This document shows, piece by piece, positions 10,664-24,159 of a stretch of DNA of 64,000 bases. Where the stretch lies: positions 620,001 to 684,000 of the forward strand of contig OX596339.1 in assembly GCA_951394405.1 (NCBI GenBank), read 5' to 3'. The notes beneath the pieces are model-generated. The model was not told where the DNA came from, searched no databases, and was given only the letters and a program-made list of their open reading frames with translations. A program made the position numbers and the translations under genes. This stretch comes from Coprinellus micaceus (taxonomy: Eukaryota > Basidiomycota > Agaricomycetes > Agaricales > Psathyrellaceae). Position 1 is the first letter of the stretch. The number at the start of each line of letters is the position of its first letter.

Positions 10664-13188
10664 TAGCTTGCGCAGCACCGTGCTTCCGGTGCTGGTTCTT
10701 GACGTTTTCGGGTTATAGTTTTTCTGGTATCGTTTGTCGTCTTTATTAGAAGACGGACGCATCTTCGCCCTGATGTCCCATGTCACGTTTTCTTCGAACA
10801 CCCACCTGATTTTCATATACCGTTTTCCCTCCTCTAGCCGTCCAAGCCCTCTGAGGTTGTCTCCTCGCTCCACGCACTCACACACGCCGGTTCCGAACCT
10901 TAACCATCCTTCCCCATTGTAACATATTGCTTTCCTCGCTATGGCATCTAGACTTCCCGCCTCACTACTACCCCTTCAACAGACGTGCCGGAAATTTTCA
11001 ATTGACACAGGTCATGTGTTCTCATTCGACTTGCTTTGCTTGACATTTTGTGACAGCGCCCTTGAATTCGATTCGAAGAGTGCGGCTTACGAAGTACAGC
11101 CATCCAGCTCTTTGGAGATGGACTTCAAGTTGACGCCCAAACATAGATGCCTAGGCACGTCACCGCGTCACCTGCGCCCCCCGCAGGCAAGCAAGACAGC
11201 CTGGCATTGACAGCGTGGATCCACCCATTCCTTTTGGGACACAAAACCCATACCGTCGTGAAGATACGAAGGACGAATTGGGTGGACGTGGTTTCGGACT
11301 CTCGCAGCGTGTGAGAAGGCAGGGAGGTCAGGCGTCATCGCATTCAGCTGCATTTGTGCGCTTGCTCCTTCCATGGCTCGCTGGGATCTTTCTCGCGGTA
11401 GTCACGGTTTCAAACTGTTGAGGTAGGTCATGTTATCAATACAGATATCTTCGAAGGGCGTCGTTGGACTTGGAAGGGATGTTGATGGTTTTCTATGTCG
11501 GTGTCAAGCTTGAGCCGGGTCTGGTGGAGATGGTGACCGTTGTGCTTTCTTCACGGTTTTCCACTGGCCAATATGTCTTCATTAAAGAGAAGACAAGGAT
11601 CTCTTCGAGGTAGTCGTCTCTCCACCCTTCCCTGCTTCCCCGTATCGGTGCACCGTGTATCCGTGATGCCCCGCTGCGTTCTGTTCCTGGCAAGAAGCAG
11701 CCCGTGGAGCATTTCCTCGAACGGGTCCTCTAGACCGCCCGGCGCGAGGAGAGGATGTGAGCTGGTGAGAGTCGAATCTTGTTCGTCGTATCGCTACATC
11801 TATCAAGAATACTGATGGTCTCGTACGCAGGAGATATAGCCATGACAATCCAATTTGGATCGTCGAGGCGCCCATATTCGACTCGTAGGGCGTATTTACC
11901 CTGAGCTGCGAAACTGCACCCAGTGTTTGAGTGTGGGGTAAAAGCCACCCACATCAAAACACCCCCTCATACCCGGTTCATACATGCAGTTGTGTCACTG
12001 GACCGTCTCGTACACTTCGAAACCATATGGAATCACGCTCACTACAAAAAGGCTTCGGTACCGAAAAGGAATTGAAATACTCACCGGGCCCACGGAATGC
12101 ATACGATTTGTGGCCCAGAGGTCTTGGTGTTCCCGAGGAATTTCGTGGCGTTAGAAGAAGCACCTCCCCTCGCCGGCCGTCCAATCAAAGCAAAAAGAAG
12201 TTTCTGAACCCGAATGCTGCCAGAGCTCACACACGTAGGTTCAAGGAGAGAAGGGCGAAGACGGAATTGTCAGAATGGAGAAGACGAAGCAAAGGAGATG
12301 ATTCATGAGTCTGGGGTTGATATCTCGCGGGCACAAGGCGGAGAAGCCGGAATAATTGGGACCCTCTTCCTTGCTTGAGAAGGCTGGATCGAGAGCACCC
12401 CGATGCGGAAGGGAATGGACGTAACAGCTGGACGAGGGGAGGATGTGGGTTTCATTAAAGTCTACCTGGAGCTCGGAGACCCGTTCAAACGATCGAACGT
12501 CGGTGAAATAACCATAACCATGACCATGAAGGCGCTATGTTTCGGTGACGAAAGAGCCTACCCTAGATCTAGCTTCAGAGTTGGTGCTATTAGCGCATCG
12601 TTCTGCGAATATGGATATTACCTTTCACACACATGTCTTCCTCGAGTGTTTGGATCATTAATATCTTCCTCATGTAGAAAGTGACTGTCATGAAGAGGTC
12701 ATTGGAAGTTTGAAAGGACAGTCCGAGGGAATTCCATACCTTTCTTAAGTCTCATTGCTTTGAGCTTGAGTATATTTACGTCTCTGTGAAGAGATAGCAA
12801 TCACCGGCGGCCGTCTGAAGAAGAGTATGCCGTCACGGTGGTTCCTCGAACATTCGTCAATGGAGAGACGAAGGCAGACATATCGATTGCTAGCAGGGTG
12901 TAGTGCGCTTATACAGAATGCCTATGGTATAGAGACTAGATGTTACACGGAGGAGTAGTACGTACGGTAGTGTTATATGCAGTGTCAGCCTAGTAGAGAT
13001 AGATGGGTATCTTGAGATAACAATACACTGATGTAACGAAAGTCGAAGAGCGGATTATGCATATTACGATGGTAGATGATGATGAGATGCAGGGACTGGT
13101 ATAAAGAGGTCAATAAATAGGAGAGCGAAGGAGACGAATGGCCGAGGCGAAAGCGAACACGTCCATACCGACACTCGGGATTTTGTGT
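10664..13188. other. intergenic, no gene recognised
   Basis: This 2.5-kb stretch lies between the convergent SPX permease and APSES genes. I read all six frames. The longest (11931-12308 plus, with a basic C-terminus) has no family character and no splice context that extends it. The part from about 12950 to 13180 is richer in A and T and is probably the 3' UTR of the APSES gene. No RNA genes or repeats were recognised. Confidence 0.5.
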
Positions 13189-15247
13189 TCAGAGCCATGG
13201 ACGGTGCGGTATTGATGACGACTCGCTATCGCTGTCGACCTCCAGCGGACTACGATGACTTCGAATATTATCGAGGTCATGCTTTCCGTTCGCCCCCCAC
13301 TCTCTGCTCGCTGGGGCAGATATCCTTGGGAAAGGGTATCGGCGATCGGTCATGCTTGCCAGCTTCTTCAGGTCAGAGAACGAGGAGGGGCCACCCTCAA
13401 ATGAGGAGAGGCCAGAATTGGGTGTCGCAGGTGATATCGGCGAGGGATTGGAGTAGCAATCTTCCTGTGAAAAGTCGGAGCGCCTGCGCTGCTCGATCAG
13501 GCTTTCAGGGGGTGAGCGGGACCGCTTGAATGTATAGTCTTGATATGACCTTGGTGAGTGATATGGCTGGAAGCGGGATGATTCCGAGGACCGATTGCTG
13601 CTGTATGAACGACGTCAGCAGTGATCGCGGCACGCAGTGAGTCACAAGCACGTACGAATGAGGATGTGCGGAAACGGAATGCCTCCGTATCCAGTGCGGG
13701 TCAGAGCGGTCCCCGGAGCTCGAGACGCTCGATGAGGCTGGGTAATCGTCGTCTAGGCGAAGCCGCCGCAGCACCGCGGCCGAATCCTGTGTATCAACAC
13801 CACGCAGGTCCTCCAAGGCCGAGATAGGAGGCAGCGCGTATGGCGAGCCTGAGTCCCGGTCGCTGTCCTCAGATTGCTTGATTGGTGGGAGAGAGATATT
13901 CTCCGTCGGTTTGGATGACGAGGGGCGGTTCAGGATGTGTGGAGGTATCTCCAGTGATAAGCCTCCCCGTCCTGTCACAGCACCGACCGAGGACTTTCGG
14001 TCTATCGGTGACGAATGGGAGGAATATGGAGCGTAGCGGCTGGCATTATGATAGTCCGGGGAATCGATCTGCCGGTGCGAGTATTGGGGTGAAGAAGAGT
14101 ATTCCGAGGGATCGGGGGAGATGCCAATGAGGGAAGGGTGTGAGGGGCGTCGGTTAAAGTGACTGCTGGTATGATGAGGAGCGCTTAGGCTCATGGCTCC
14201 AGGTCCACCTGGTGTGACAACCGTCCATGTTGAATGGGGCTCGCGGGGAATCTGCGTTATCGCGGCGGCTTGCGTGTTGCGACGTGCTCGACGGCGTGTC
14301 TGTGAAGTTGCGACGACTTGTCCATAACCGGGCTGATCGGGTGAAAGGCATGTACTAGGGAAGGTCGGACTGCGAAGACAACTGTGAGACAGGGGCTTTG
14401 GGATGGCAGCAGCATGAGGAAGATAACGTACCCGAATAGAGGTACCAGGTCATGTCGGATATTCCATGCCACTCTAAACGAGGCAATCAATCACTGGGAA
14501 GGTGGATTAAGACCGGGAAACCAACCTGCGCGACAGTTTGAGGGCGACCTAAAGGATAAACGCGGTCGACGCATGTTCGAGAGCTTGACAGAAGACCCAA
14601 GCTCACCTCATATGGCATCCATGTTCCCTGAATCTTGAGGTAGCCTCCACGTACTCGGCGGATGAGGGGTGCAAGATCAGGTTGTGAGTCGATCATCTTG
14701 ACAATGTCGGCTGAAGGTAGAGGGGACGATCAGTCGCGTTCGGGATGATGGCTGTGAGGTCATTACACACCTTTCGAATTACCGAGCGCTGCGAGAGGGG
14801 AGAACAGGGAGATAATCAGCCTTCACAAACACGAGCGAGTCGAGAGGCAGGCGCACCTTTCCAGATCCCCGTCCATAGAATATACCCATCGTCAATGTCC
14901 ATCATAATCCACTGGCCGTTGAGTGGATATTCGTACACTGGACTGAACCGCCGGGAAACCAATAGCGCGTCAGCGGGTGGCGTTCGTGCGGCAGTAGGAA
15001 GGACGGTGGACGCACATGTACCCCCGAGCGTCGTTGCTCGTGATGTAGCGGCCTTTGGTGACATGGTGTTGTGAGGATGCGTATGGCCGGAAGCGGGGAC
15101 CTCCACTCGATGAGGATGAGGATGTGTGTAGCGTGTCCTGGGGTTATTCCGTCAAGACTCTGGCGACTTGCGCGGGAGGCGCGGGCGTACCTGCAGCATA
15201 CCGGAAGCCATAGCGCTGGTGGAGGGAGAAAAGAGATCGGGGAGCAT
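13189..15247 (-). CDS. APSES (KilA-N-fold) transcription factor
   Basis: This is a predicted nuclear DNA-binding regulator of the APSES class (relatives: StuA, Sok2/Phd1, Xbp1, Mbp1), which control development or the cell cycle. Nine exons (15191-15247, 15022-15137, 14857-14942, 14771-14788, 14607-14710, 14526-14548, 14432-14473, 13656-14369, 13189-13600) encode 523 residues. The DNA-binding domain is split over seven of them: PVYEYPLNGQWIMMDIDDGY, WTGIWKALGNSKADIVKM, IRRVRGGYLKIQGTWMPYE, then RRVAWNIRHDLVPLFG. The 18-bp exon 4 supplies ALGNSK. An arginine-rich stretch (QTRRRARRN) follows, likely a nuclear localisation signal. The last 300 residues are Ser/Pro-rich and disordered. No ankyrin repeats are present, so it is not an Mbp1/Swi6 orthologue by architecture. 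An in-frame stop precedes the ATG at 15247; a second Met at 15211 is possible. Confidence 0.9.
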
Positions 15248-18200
15248 ACGGCGGCTGGAGCTTTAAGTAGGGACAGAGAGGTGCCGGTATGCAGGGTCCG
15301 AATGCGTTGGACAAGATGGACCCGCTGCGAAGATCCCTTGACGATTTAGACTTGAGATTGCAGATTGGGAAAAAGCAGGAAGTGGGTCCAGTCTGCCGGA
15401 GATTTACTCGTGGAAATTCCGTCACACAGGGCGATGACAAAAATAGTATAGCAGGGGGCGCCAGGGGATCAGATTGTGTTTGAACGACAGCCGACCTGAC
15501 GGCATTTTTCGGTCAAACGGCTCCATTTAATCCATTGAGAAAGGACGGCGGACGGACGTCACGGATGGCAAGAAGGAGAAAACAGGCGATCCCAAATCTG
15601 GGGCAATCAATGACCCACGCGTGAATAATACTGTCAATGACCCATAAATCCATACCCCCCTGGAAAAGGAAACGCTGCGACATACCCAGGAATGACACAC
15701 CCAAGGATGGATTTCCAAGGCCACGGCTCCAGGTCGGCAACGATTCTCCCAACACATCATACCTACCGCAAACGGGAACTGGGAACCCAGGACCCGTAGG
15801 CACTTTTGTCAGAACACCTGGCCCGATTGCGATTTGCTTGTCGCGTTGTCGTGCTGTCTTGTGTGATGGTCCTCGTTTGATCAATCTGGGTGTTCCTTGG
15901 TTCCCTTTCGAGTCAGCGCTTGTTGGCGCCGCACTGGCACGCACGCACCTTTCCATCCACCCATCGGGCGCCGCGCTCGTTCCGTCGTCTTCGTGCTCGA
16001 AAACAGACATGCACTTGGCGCCATCCATGATATCTCCCGTCATATGGCTCGACTTGGGTTGGTCGCCACGATCTGCCCAACAGGGGAACAACAAGAGAGT
16101 TTTTGCTTTCTTCGAAGAAACGTCTGTTAGACCTCCCCTTGCCTCATTCAGCCTGAGGTACATAGCGACAGCCAATTGCGCTCCGAAGGCACCATGAGGC
16201 CCTCGCGACAAATGTGGAGCTGTGTGCCTTCATCGCTCCCGTGAGCGTCGCAGCGGTCCCTGAATAGCGCACCGACCTCGACAGCTTGTGTGAGGCTGTG
16301 ATGGACTGCTCACAATTCCCAGAGAGAGATAGACTTCGTAGTCGCGTTTCGACTGGTTCCAGAGAGCGGGGTGGAGAGTTAGGTGCAGCATGCCACAGCG
16401 CTGTGTGCACCCACCGCCCTGAATGATGATCACCCCCGCCAAAGTGCTGCGGAAATGCTGCAAAAGAGTGTCAATGTCGGTTAGCGAGGCATATCACAGA
16501 ACCGAGCGGGAAGGCAAGGCAAAATATATCAGCCACCAGCAAAGATAGGAAGGTAGCCCTCCGGACTCCAGTGATTGTACCCGACCGAACTCCTTCTAGC
16601 TAGCCAAGTGGCCATGCAGCCTAGCCAGCTTTGTAGCCGCATTGGAGTTTTTGACTTCAAAGTTCGATCATACGGGAGATGCGTTGTCAGAGGGAATGTG
16701 ATTTGAAAATGCTTCGACCATGATGATGGGAGGAGGAAGGGAAGAAGATCAATTTGGACCGCCGCTCGCTGCTTGACCCAGCTGCACAAACAAGCTTAAC
16801 ACCGTGACTTCCTTCCTTCTTTTCCTCGAGGCTTCGCTTACTGCACGTTGAGGGCTGCAATCGTCTAGGAAATCACAAAGTACCGAGTCCAAACCCTGTT
16901 CGTCTATACAGAATGCACGGCAATTCAATAAGGGTGGAGATGACGCCCAAAGAAGCTTACTAGGGTTTAGTGATATGTCAATGGAATGACAATTCAACGT
17001 CGACCTTACTGAACGTGGAAGAGGCTAGGCCCTCGCGAAGGGTGGCATTGAACGACACAGTCTCGTATTCATTTCAATTGAAGGGGAACGAGGCAGAAAG
17101 AAGTGTGCTTCAACCCCCATGACGCTGTTCTGTCTGCGTATGTCGTTCGGCGGTGACATGTCAGCGTCAGATGAATTGAACTCAAATGGGCATGTCCTAC
17201 AAACGAGGAATCGGGTTCAAAGCCTCCATTTACAGCATCCTTCCCACTGGGTGCCGTACACCGTATACGTACGGTGCGGGTATCGCAGCCTCGCGGCAGC
17301 TCGTGGCCCATGCAGGGCGTTCAATCTTCAGGCGCCCGCCAATGCGCTCCACGACACTTGCTCCCTGCATCTACGCGTTTGAGGTCGGTAAAGCCTGGCA
17401 GGTTACGCTACTCGGACCAGATGCCTTGACGTTCCTGAGAACACATCCAAAGGCCTCGGCGTTGAATCCTTCAAACCGAAGAGAAGGTTGGTCAAATTAC
17501 TCTTCGTAAGTACTGCGATGAGACGGGCGGCGGAGGGAATTAAGCGCCATCAACGGACGCGACCGTACATATGCGCCCACTGCTCTTTCCCATCGCTACT
17601 CAGCCAATAAGGTCACGAGTCGTACTGCTTGCTGCGCTCAATCCTTCTCGAGATTTCGAGCTATTCCGGGGCCTCGAAGAATTCAGAAGCGGTCTCGTTT
17701 GACCGGTACACCTTGAATGCATTCTATCTTTCCAGGCCGCTACTTACCCCAAGGCACGGTAACTTGGGTCCAAGTTCTGATGCGACGGCCTGGAAGGCCG
17801 CATGCTACGTGCGCGTCCCATTCAAACATCATGACGTCCATCCCCAGCAATCCCCGAGCTTGGAACCATTCCCGAGCAAGACACGTCAATGTCAAATTCC
17901 AGAGGTGAGAGAATCCCCCAGTCCGAATGCTCGCTCCCTCGCCAATCTCTCAAAAAGGGAGGTGATGGGGAGATATACACACACATGGTGCTTTGCGTCT
18001 ACAATAACGTTATACCACCCCACAATTCGAAAGCGGCGCAGAAGCGCCCGTGCCCAGACCCAGGCCTCACCTCTGCTTCCTTCAGCTTCCTTCCCGTGCC
18101 ACCGACGGGCGTGGACTCTGAAATTCCTAATAAAGCGCTAAAACGCCCTAACAACAAATGCACGCAGCAGGCCTCAGGTCAGGCTCCCCCTCCTCGGACA

Positions 18201-18906
18201 TAGTCATGAATAGAACATGGGATTTGGAAATACAAGACATCATCAGGACTTCCCGGGAGTTGCGACCTGTTGCGACAAGCGTTGACGCCGGGTCGGAACG
18301 AACGAGAACGAAGAGCATCATCAAAAGATGTTGGACCTGAGGGAAAAAGCCTTTCGGTACCGAGACTCGGGGGCCCCTCCGTCGCCATGATCCATGCTAT
18401 CATCCATTCGCGGGTCAACGCCCCTATCCCATTCGACACGAGAAGGCCCCAGGAAGCGGAGTATGTAGGCGCCTACAAACACGAAATGACCTGGGGCCCC
18501 CCGAAAGCAGCGCTCAGGGTAACGACAGTATGTGATGATGCCTATCGTCGCGTGTACCATGTGCTCGAACTCCCCACGAGAATCAAGTGCGCTCGCTCAC
18601 GTTCCTGCACCGGTGGCTTCTTCCGTGGAGCCAAAAAGTCGAGAACGCAACATCACCCAATCTTCCATTCGTGAAGTAAAGCGCAGTCGTGAATCGTGAT
18701 GGTGGACGGTCAAGAAATACACTGGAATGGGATAAGTACAACAACAGCAGTAGCAGGGAAGGATATGATAGAAGTTGCGGCGAGCAGACGATACAGCAAG
18801 ATCGTCGTTAGAATACGCAAGGGGCCGTTAGTCAAACGTAATAAAGAAACAACCAAAAATAAAAGGTTCGTCTATGTATCTGGGGAATACAGATCACATT
18901 TTAGGT
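15248..18906. other. intergenic, no gene recognised
   Basis: This 3.66-kb stretch lies upstream of the APSES gene and downstream of ornithine decarboxylase. It has overlapping frames on both strands around 15513-16211, but neither has protein-like composition or family motifs, and no splicing extends them. Part may be a long promoter or 5' leader for the APSES gene. A perfect palindromic TAGGCGCCTA lies near 18465-18474. No RNA genes were found. Confidence 0.5.
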
Positions 18907-20717
18907 TCAAAGTCCATGCCCCTCCGCTGCGAAGTCCTCAAGGAGGACCTTGACCTCAGAGCTACCCATACCCCCACTGGTATAGATAACATTGCTAACA
19001 TCGAAGCCATTGAACTGACTGGCCGCACAGACGGTGTAGGCACCCATGTTATCAAAGCCCAACCAATCTCCAACCTGCAAGCGCTCAGGAAGCACCGTCT
19101 TCGGCGACACACAGTCGATCGAATCGCACGTCGGGCCCCAAACGCTCGAAACCCCCTTCGGCTCCGACGCCGAGATATGGAACGAGTTGTTCATCGACAA
19201 CACATATGGGTGGATGACCTGGTGGTCGAACAGGATGCAGTTGAAAGCCCCATATACGCCATCGTTGATGTAGTCTGCGATTCACGGGCAAGGCCTCAGT
19301 CAGCATAGCGCTCTCGAAGCGGGACTGGGCACACGCGGGCAAGGGGTACTTACACATGACCTTGGGCTGATCCGCATCTTCCTCGACCTTGGCCGCGGCC
19401 TCCTCAGCGGGCTTGGAAGGGTCCGGGAGCGGAGCGCGCCGAGCGATGATATGCGCAGCAAGCTTGAACGCCTTGGAAACGTAGAACCTCCCAGGCTCCG
19501 CGATAAGCCTGAGGTTCTGACGATCGGGGAAGTAGAGATTGATCGCCTCGTTCAAGTACATCGCTGCTCGCTCGAAAAGCGCATCTTCAAAACCCCCACC
19601 CACGTCCAAGAGGGTGAAGGTGTACCCGGCCTCCTTCCCCATGTCGAAGACCTTGCGAGAGCGGAGGATGGCATCGGTGTAGACGGAGGGATCGTAGCAC
19701 CCACTTCCAACATGGAAGCTGACACCGATGACCTCGAGGTCGAGCTCCTTGGCCTTGGCCAGGAGGGAAGGGACGACGTTGAGAGGGGCACCGAACTTGA
19801 TGCCGAAGGCGCACAGGCTCTTAGAGTCGTCGGTGAGAATACGGATGACGAGCTTGGCATTGGGGTTAGCGCGCTTGACCTTGTACAACTCATCGGCGTT
19901 GTCGAAGGTCATGAGGTTGACGCCCTTGTTCGCGGCATTGCGGATGAAGGAGACGGCCTTGCAAGGGTTGGCGAAGATGATGCGAGACGCGTCGATCCCT
20001 CCGACGTCAAGAACCTTGCCAATTTCGTTGAGAGAAGCACAATCGAAGCCAGCGCCGAGAGCGGCAAGAAGGCGAATGACATAAGGATCCGGGTTACACT
20101 TGACGGCTATAGAGAAGGCGGGTCATTTGTGACATTGGCTAAAAGCACTCACAACGAAACGACTTACCATAGAACGGCTGAATCTCGGGGAGACTGGCCC
20201 TCCAGCGCATGTGTTGGTGGTAAACCTGGCTAAGGTCGGCGACGAAGAACGCCTTTTCGGAGTCGGGCTCGTGATCCTCGGAGGAGCGCGTCGAGCTCAT
20301 GATCCCGTTGCGGAGGTGGACATCGGGGTGGCCTTGGTGGAGCGGAGGGAGAGAGGGGAATATGATATCACCGGTCGACGCGTGAGCATCGGTCTGGCTG
20401 TTGCGCGTGCAAAAATCGTTAAGAGTCGTAGGCCACGTTTCCTGAAGGCGAGTCGCCTGAGTAGAGAGAGAAAAATCGATAGGGTTGATCGCGGGGAGAG
20501 TTTCAACTTGGGACATTGCCGAGACGGGTATTTCTGGGGCGTCTATGGTGCTGTCTATGGTAGTGGATGGCGAGCAGATGCGTTGGGGTTCCAGGAGGAT
20601 AACTGTAGTGGTGTTCGAGTAGTCGATGGGTTGTTCAATGGTTGTTGGTGCTTGTACCCAAGTTACCGAACCACAACCGCCACGGTCGATGGCGATCCGG
20701 GCGGAAAGTGTCGGCAA
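18907..20717 (-). CDS. SPE1: ornithine decarboxylase
   Basis: This PLP enzyme converts ornithine to putrescine, the first committed step of polyamine synthesis, in the cytosol. Three exons (20168-20717, 19354-20106, 18907-19274) give 556 residues from the ATG at 20717, or 489 from the ATG at 20516 (MSQVETLPAINP). The shorter form is closer to the family length. Catalytic landmarks are in order: the PLP lysine in FYAVKCNP, GAGFDCASLNEI, the HVGSG glycine motif, EPGRFYV, and the active-site cysteine in WGPTCDSID. The C-terminus FNGFDVSNVIYTSGG is typical of fungal enzymes. Between the AHIIARRA segment and VMYYINDG lies a charged Ala/Glu-rich insert. No antizyme gene is in the window. The minus-strand start is followed by a long unannotated upstream region. 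Confidence 0.95.
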
Positions 20718-23571
20718 GTTTGGGGATCTAGTCAGTCGGTGGGGGTTCCTCGCTCCCTATCAGCGAGGACGTGCTTGAAGGGCGAGTGGGGGGTGTTCGA
20801 CGGAACGGGGAACGGGAACGGGAATCGTGTAAAAGCTTGAGTTTAAATGCGAGGCTTGGGCGTAAGTCCTGTCAAGGAGGTTCGCCTGTCATTTCAAAGC
20901 GATCGAGGGTGTCCATTAGTCTCTCCCTCCACAATCTACAGCGCTATTGTCCCATACCTCGAACGGATACCCACCTAGCGACATCGGTCAGTATTGAGCC
21001 AGAAAGACTTCAAAAAATTGAATACGAACTCAAGGGTCAGCAAACGGAGATCGCTATTTCTTTGTTGGCAAGAAATGGTGCCGTTTTGGTTCTTCGATAT
21101 CGCCCAGGTGTTGCGACACCAAAGAAATTACAATATGGGGGTTGGGAGGAGGAGACCGGGTTGTGTTGGGCGGAAGAGAGAGTCGAGCGGAGTTTGCAAA
21201 ACCTATCCATTGTGCTCGGCGCCTGCCGGTTGGTCCCAGCCACAGCCCGCGTGGGTTCTCTTCCTCGGCTCTTACCCTGACCATCATCGCCACACTCGTC
21301 AACGTCGGGGGCGACGACGACCTCTGGCTGCGGTCATTGCTGTGCACGACGTTTGACTCGAATCCAATATCTTCACCCCCCACTTCTCCTGAGTCATCGG
21401 CGTTTTGTCGCGGTATGGACGGCCTTGTTGCGACTGGCTAGCACCGTCAAATGGTGAAATTTTGGGATCTGGAGAGACGAGGACTGGGGTCTTGGGTATG
21501 ATTTTCTTCTTTCGCCAGGAATGCTCAAACCCATACGGAATCAAGAGGGAATGACATCGCCACCGCCATCCATCCACATCCCGTGAACCCAGTCTGCTGA
21601 CTCTCACCCAACCCAATCCATGGAAGGGGCTCTCATTCACCTTCCGGGCATGCCCTCGCTTCGAGAAAACCAAGGAGCCTCAGGGTCACCTGTTCCAGAA
21701 CCCAGCGATGCTTTCGGACCCCAGCCAATGGCAGAAAATGTGTGGCCTTGTGGTGCGATTCGCTCGATGCTTCTTTCCGTTATGTTCTCTCGGGGATCTG
21801 TCTTCGGTGTAACGGGGCGTCCCATCCCATCCATGCGATTTCACGACATGTTCATCTGTCTGGCTGCTGATTTGTGCTTCAAACACCCATAGGCGGATGT
21901 GGCATATCGATATGTACCATCTATATCGTCATCGCGATCCCCACCGCACACCACTCACAAAACAGGCAACGATTCCAACAGAGAAACTCGACCTCGAGGC
22001 TCCTCGGGGCATGATCATGATCAATCCGAGGTTGGTGAGCTTGGCAACTCTAACGCCGCCTCTGAGCCCGGCCTCCACAGGCACACACATCGAGGAACGG
22101 CTCAGGTTGCTGTTTGCAGGCAAAGCCCACCTAACCCCCGGGCGCTGCCCCTTGCACATGTTTCGCTTGCCGTATGATACTACGTGCGCCCACCAAACGC
22201 CCACACAATATCCTCTCTCCTTACTTACTCACGTCACTTTCGGGCTCCGACTCGGCGTAACGGATTGATTTCAGTTAGTAAGACCATGGTGCGTCTATTT
22301 CCCCACTCAGAGAGCTTTACAGCAGTCTAATCTTGAAAACTATCTTTTGTTAGCCATTCTCGTTGTCCATCAGCCAACCGTGGTGCGTGGCGCGCAACGA
22401 ACGTCTTCCTTTTCCCCTTCTTTCTGTTCTCCCCGTTTTTCACCAATCACAGACATACTTGGCCCATTTGTCAATGGATAGCTCCTCGGCTTAACGAGCC
22501 CTCGAACTCCGCCAGCGCGTCGGGGTCGCCAGTGCTAGCTATTCTAGATTCAAAGTTCTGCCAGGCCAGTCTGCGTGCCATCGTCTTCTTCTGGGAACGA
22601 CGTAAGTCCGCCTCTTTTGAAGATGGAATTTTAATGTTTAATGATTGAATCTTCCGAACATGGCAAGTACTCTGGCGACTGAACGTGACACTCCCGAAGC
22701 TGGTATTCTTATGACGACACCAACACTAGAACGAGAAGTTGGACCTATACAAATTGAATGGAGAAGCCATACATACGTACAGCTGCTGTTGTACGTATGC
22801 CAGTGCATAGGCAACGTCACTGCGACACCGCTTCTCGACTGCTTCTTTACCCCACCTTTCCGGCCCATGGCACCCGGAAAGGTGTGACTTGACAAGGAGA
22901 AGCAACAGAAACAAGGAAGGGAAGGGAAGACGATTAGGAGTTGGTAGAAGAGGAAGGAGGGAAGGCTTGAAGGAAGAGACGTCATGCGAGCCTCGAGGCT
23001 CCCCGAATTCCGCACATACCAAACGGATCGATCATCGCTGGGCATGGCATTCGATCTCCTCGAGTCATGTACGGGTTCCTCCTTCGAGGTGCCACAGCTA
23101 CAGAGAGTATGAGGCCGCATGACCCAGTCTCATGGCCCAAACTATCCCTCGTGTTTGATCACCCTTCGACGATATCTTTTCTCGGTGTGGCGTGCAAGTC
23201 CTGTGGCGAAGGAGTGTCTGCCAATCTGACCGACTTGGATGTGGGCGTCCCGAACACCGTCAGCTATGTACCGAATACAGCTTCGCTTAGTTCATATCCA
23301 GCCCTGTGGTTCTCCTCGCGGAGGCCATCTGACTTGCGTTGAGAGTAAACTTGGTACTAGACTCGGGATGAGGCGACGAATCCAATCGAATACTCTCCTC
23401 TCAATAATCTATTTTGGGATTGGACACGTTCGTACGGTCCGTCCGTCGAGGAGTGAGTGAGTGCCCCCTGAGGTTAATTCTACCACCCTATTTCAAGAAT
23501 TGACCCTCTTCACCCCTCACCCCCTCACAATCTATTTCGAGGTAGGCAATTGAAACGTACGGTCCGTACCT

Positions 23572-24159
23572 AATCGCAGTTAAGCTCAAAGCCACACGCA
23601 CGCGTCCCCGGAAACCCTCGACGGCGCGTTTCTGGCAAGATCGACCCCAATAACGTTCCCCGGGCGTCGGTGTCACAATCGTATGAAGATACACTCAAAG
23701 TTAACCTTCCCGGAAACAAGCACAAGAGCCAGACACGAGACTGAAGTGGCAATCGCCTTACCATCTACCTTATTTCAGATAGCCTTTCCCTGAAGTTCAG
23801 CCGATAGCCTTACTTTCTTGATCCCGTCTCGGGACTCCGGTTCCAGAAAGCTCGATTCGCGTATGTCAGAGCTCAAAGCTTCCAAGGTGATAGCCAACGA
23901 GGGAGACAGACGATCGGGTTATGTATTATGGCAGGCTGTCTGTCACCAGCCGCTTGGCACATTGACACTCTTCACGGTTATCGGTTATCGATTGAATGGT
24001 CTTTCGAACAGGCTTCAGAGTTACAGACATAGGGTTTCGCCTTATTGGTCGTTCATGTGATATTCTTTGGATCCAATTGAGGGTATGTGACTACCAGAAA
24101 CTAGAAGGCGTTTCTGGGGACACATAGGAGCGATTAGGCCCCTGAGCTTAACTGCGATT
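23572..24159. repeat. inverted repeat pair, possible decayed TIR element
   Basis: A 17-bp perfect inverted repeat (AATCGCAGTTAAGCTCA and its complement) lies at 23572-23588 and 24143-24159, 588 bp from end to end. Similarity continues inward with mismatches: both arms have a GTCCCC.GAAAC block about 25-35 bp in. I could not see a convincing target site duplication, so the boundaries are those of the repeat only. No coding capacity lies between. Confidence 0.45.

Noticed and set aside
15513..16211. 232-residue minus-strand frame and an overlapping plus-strand frame of 186 residues
   Set aside because: Both are open over the same bases, neither has recognisable motifs, and the composition follows local GC rather than coding bias.
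20771..21441. Overlapping frames upstream of ornithine decarboxylase as an upstream ORF or antizyme-like gene
   Set aside because: No antizyme motif or frameshift site is visible and the frames are on both strands with no bias.
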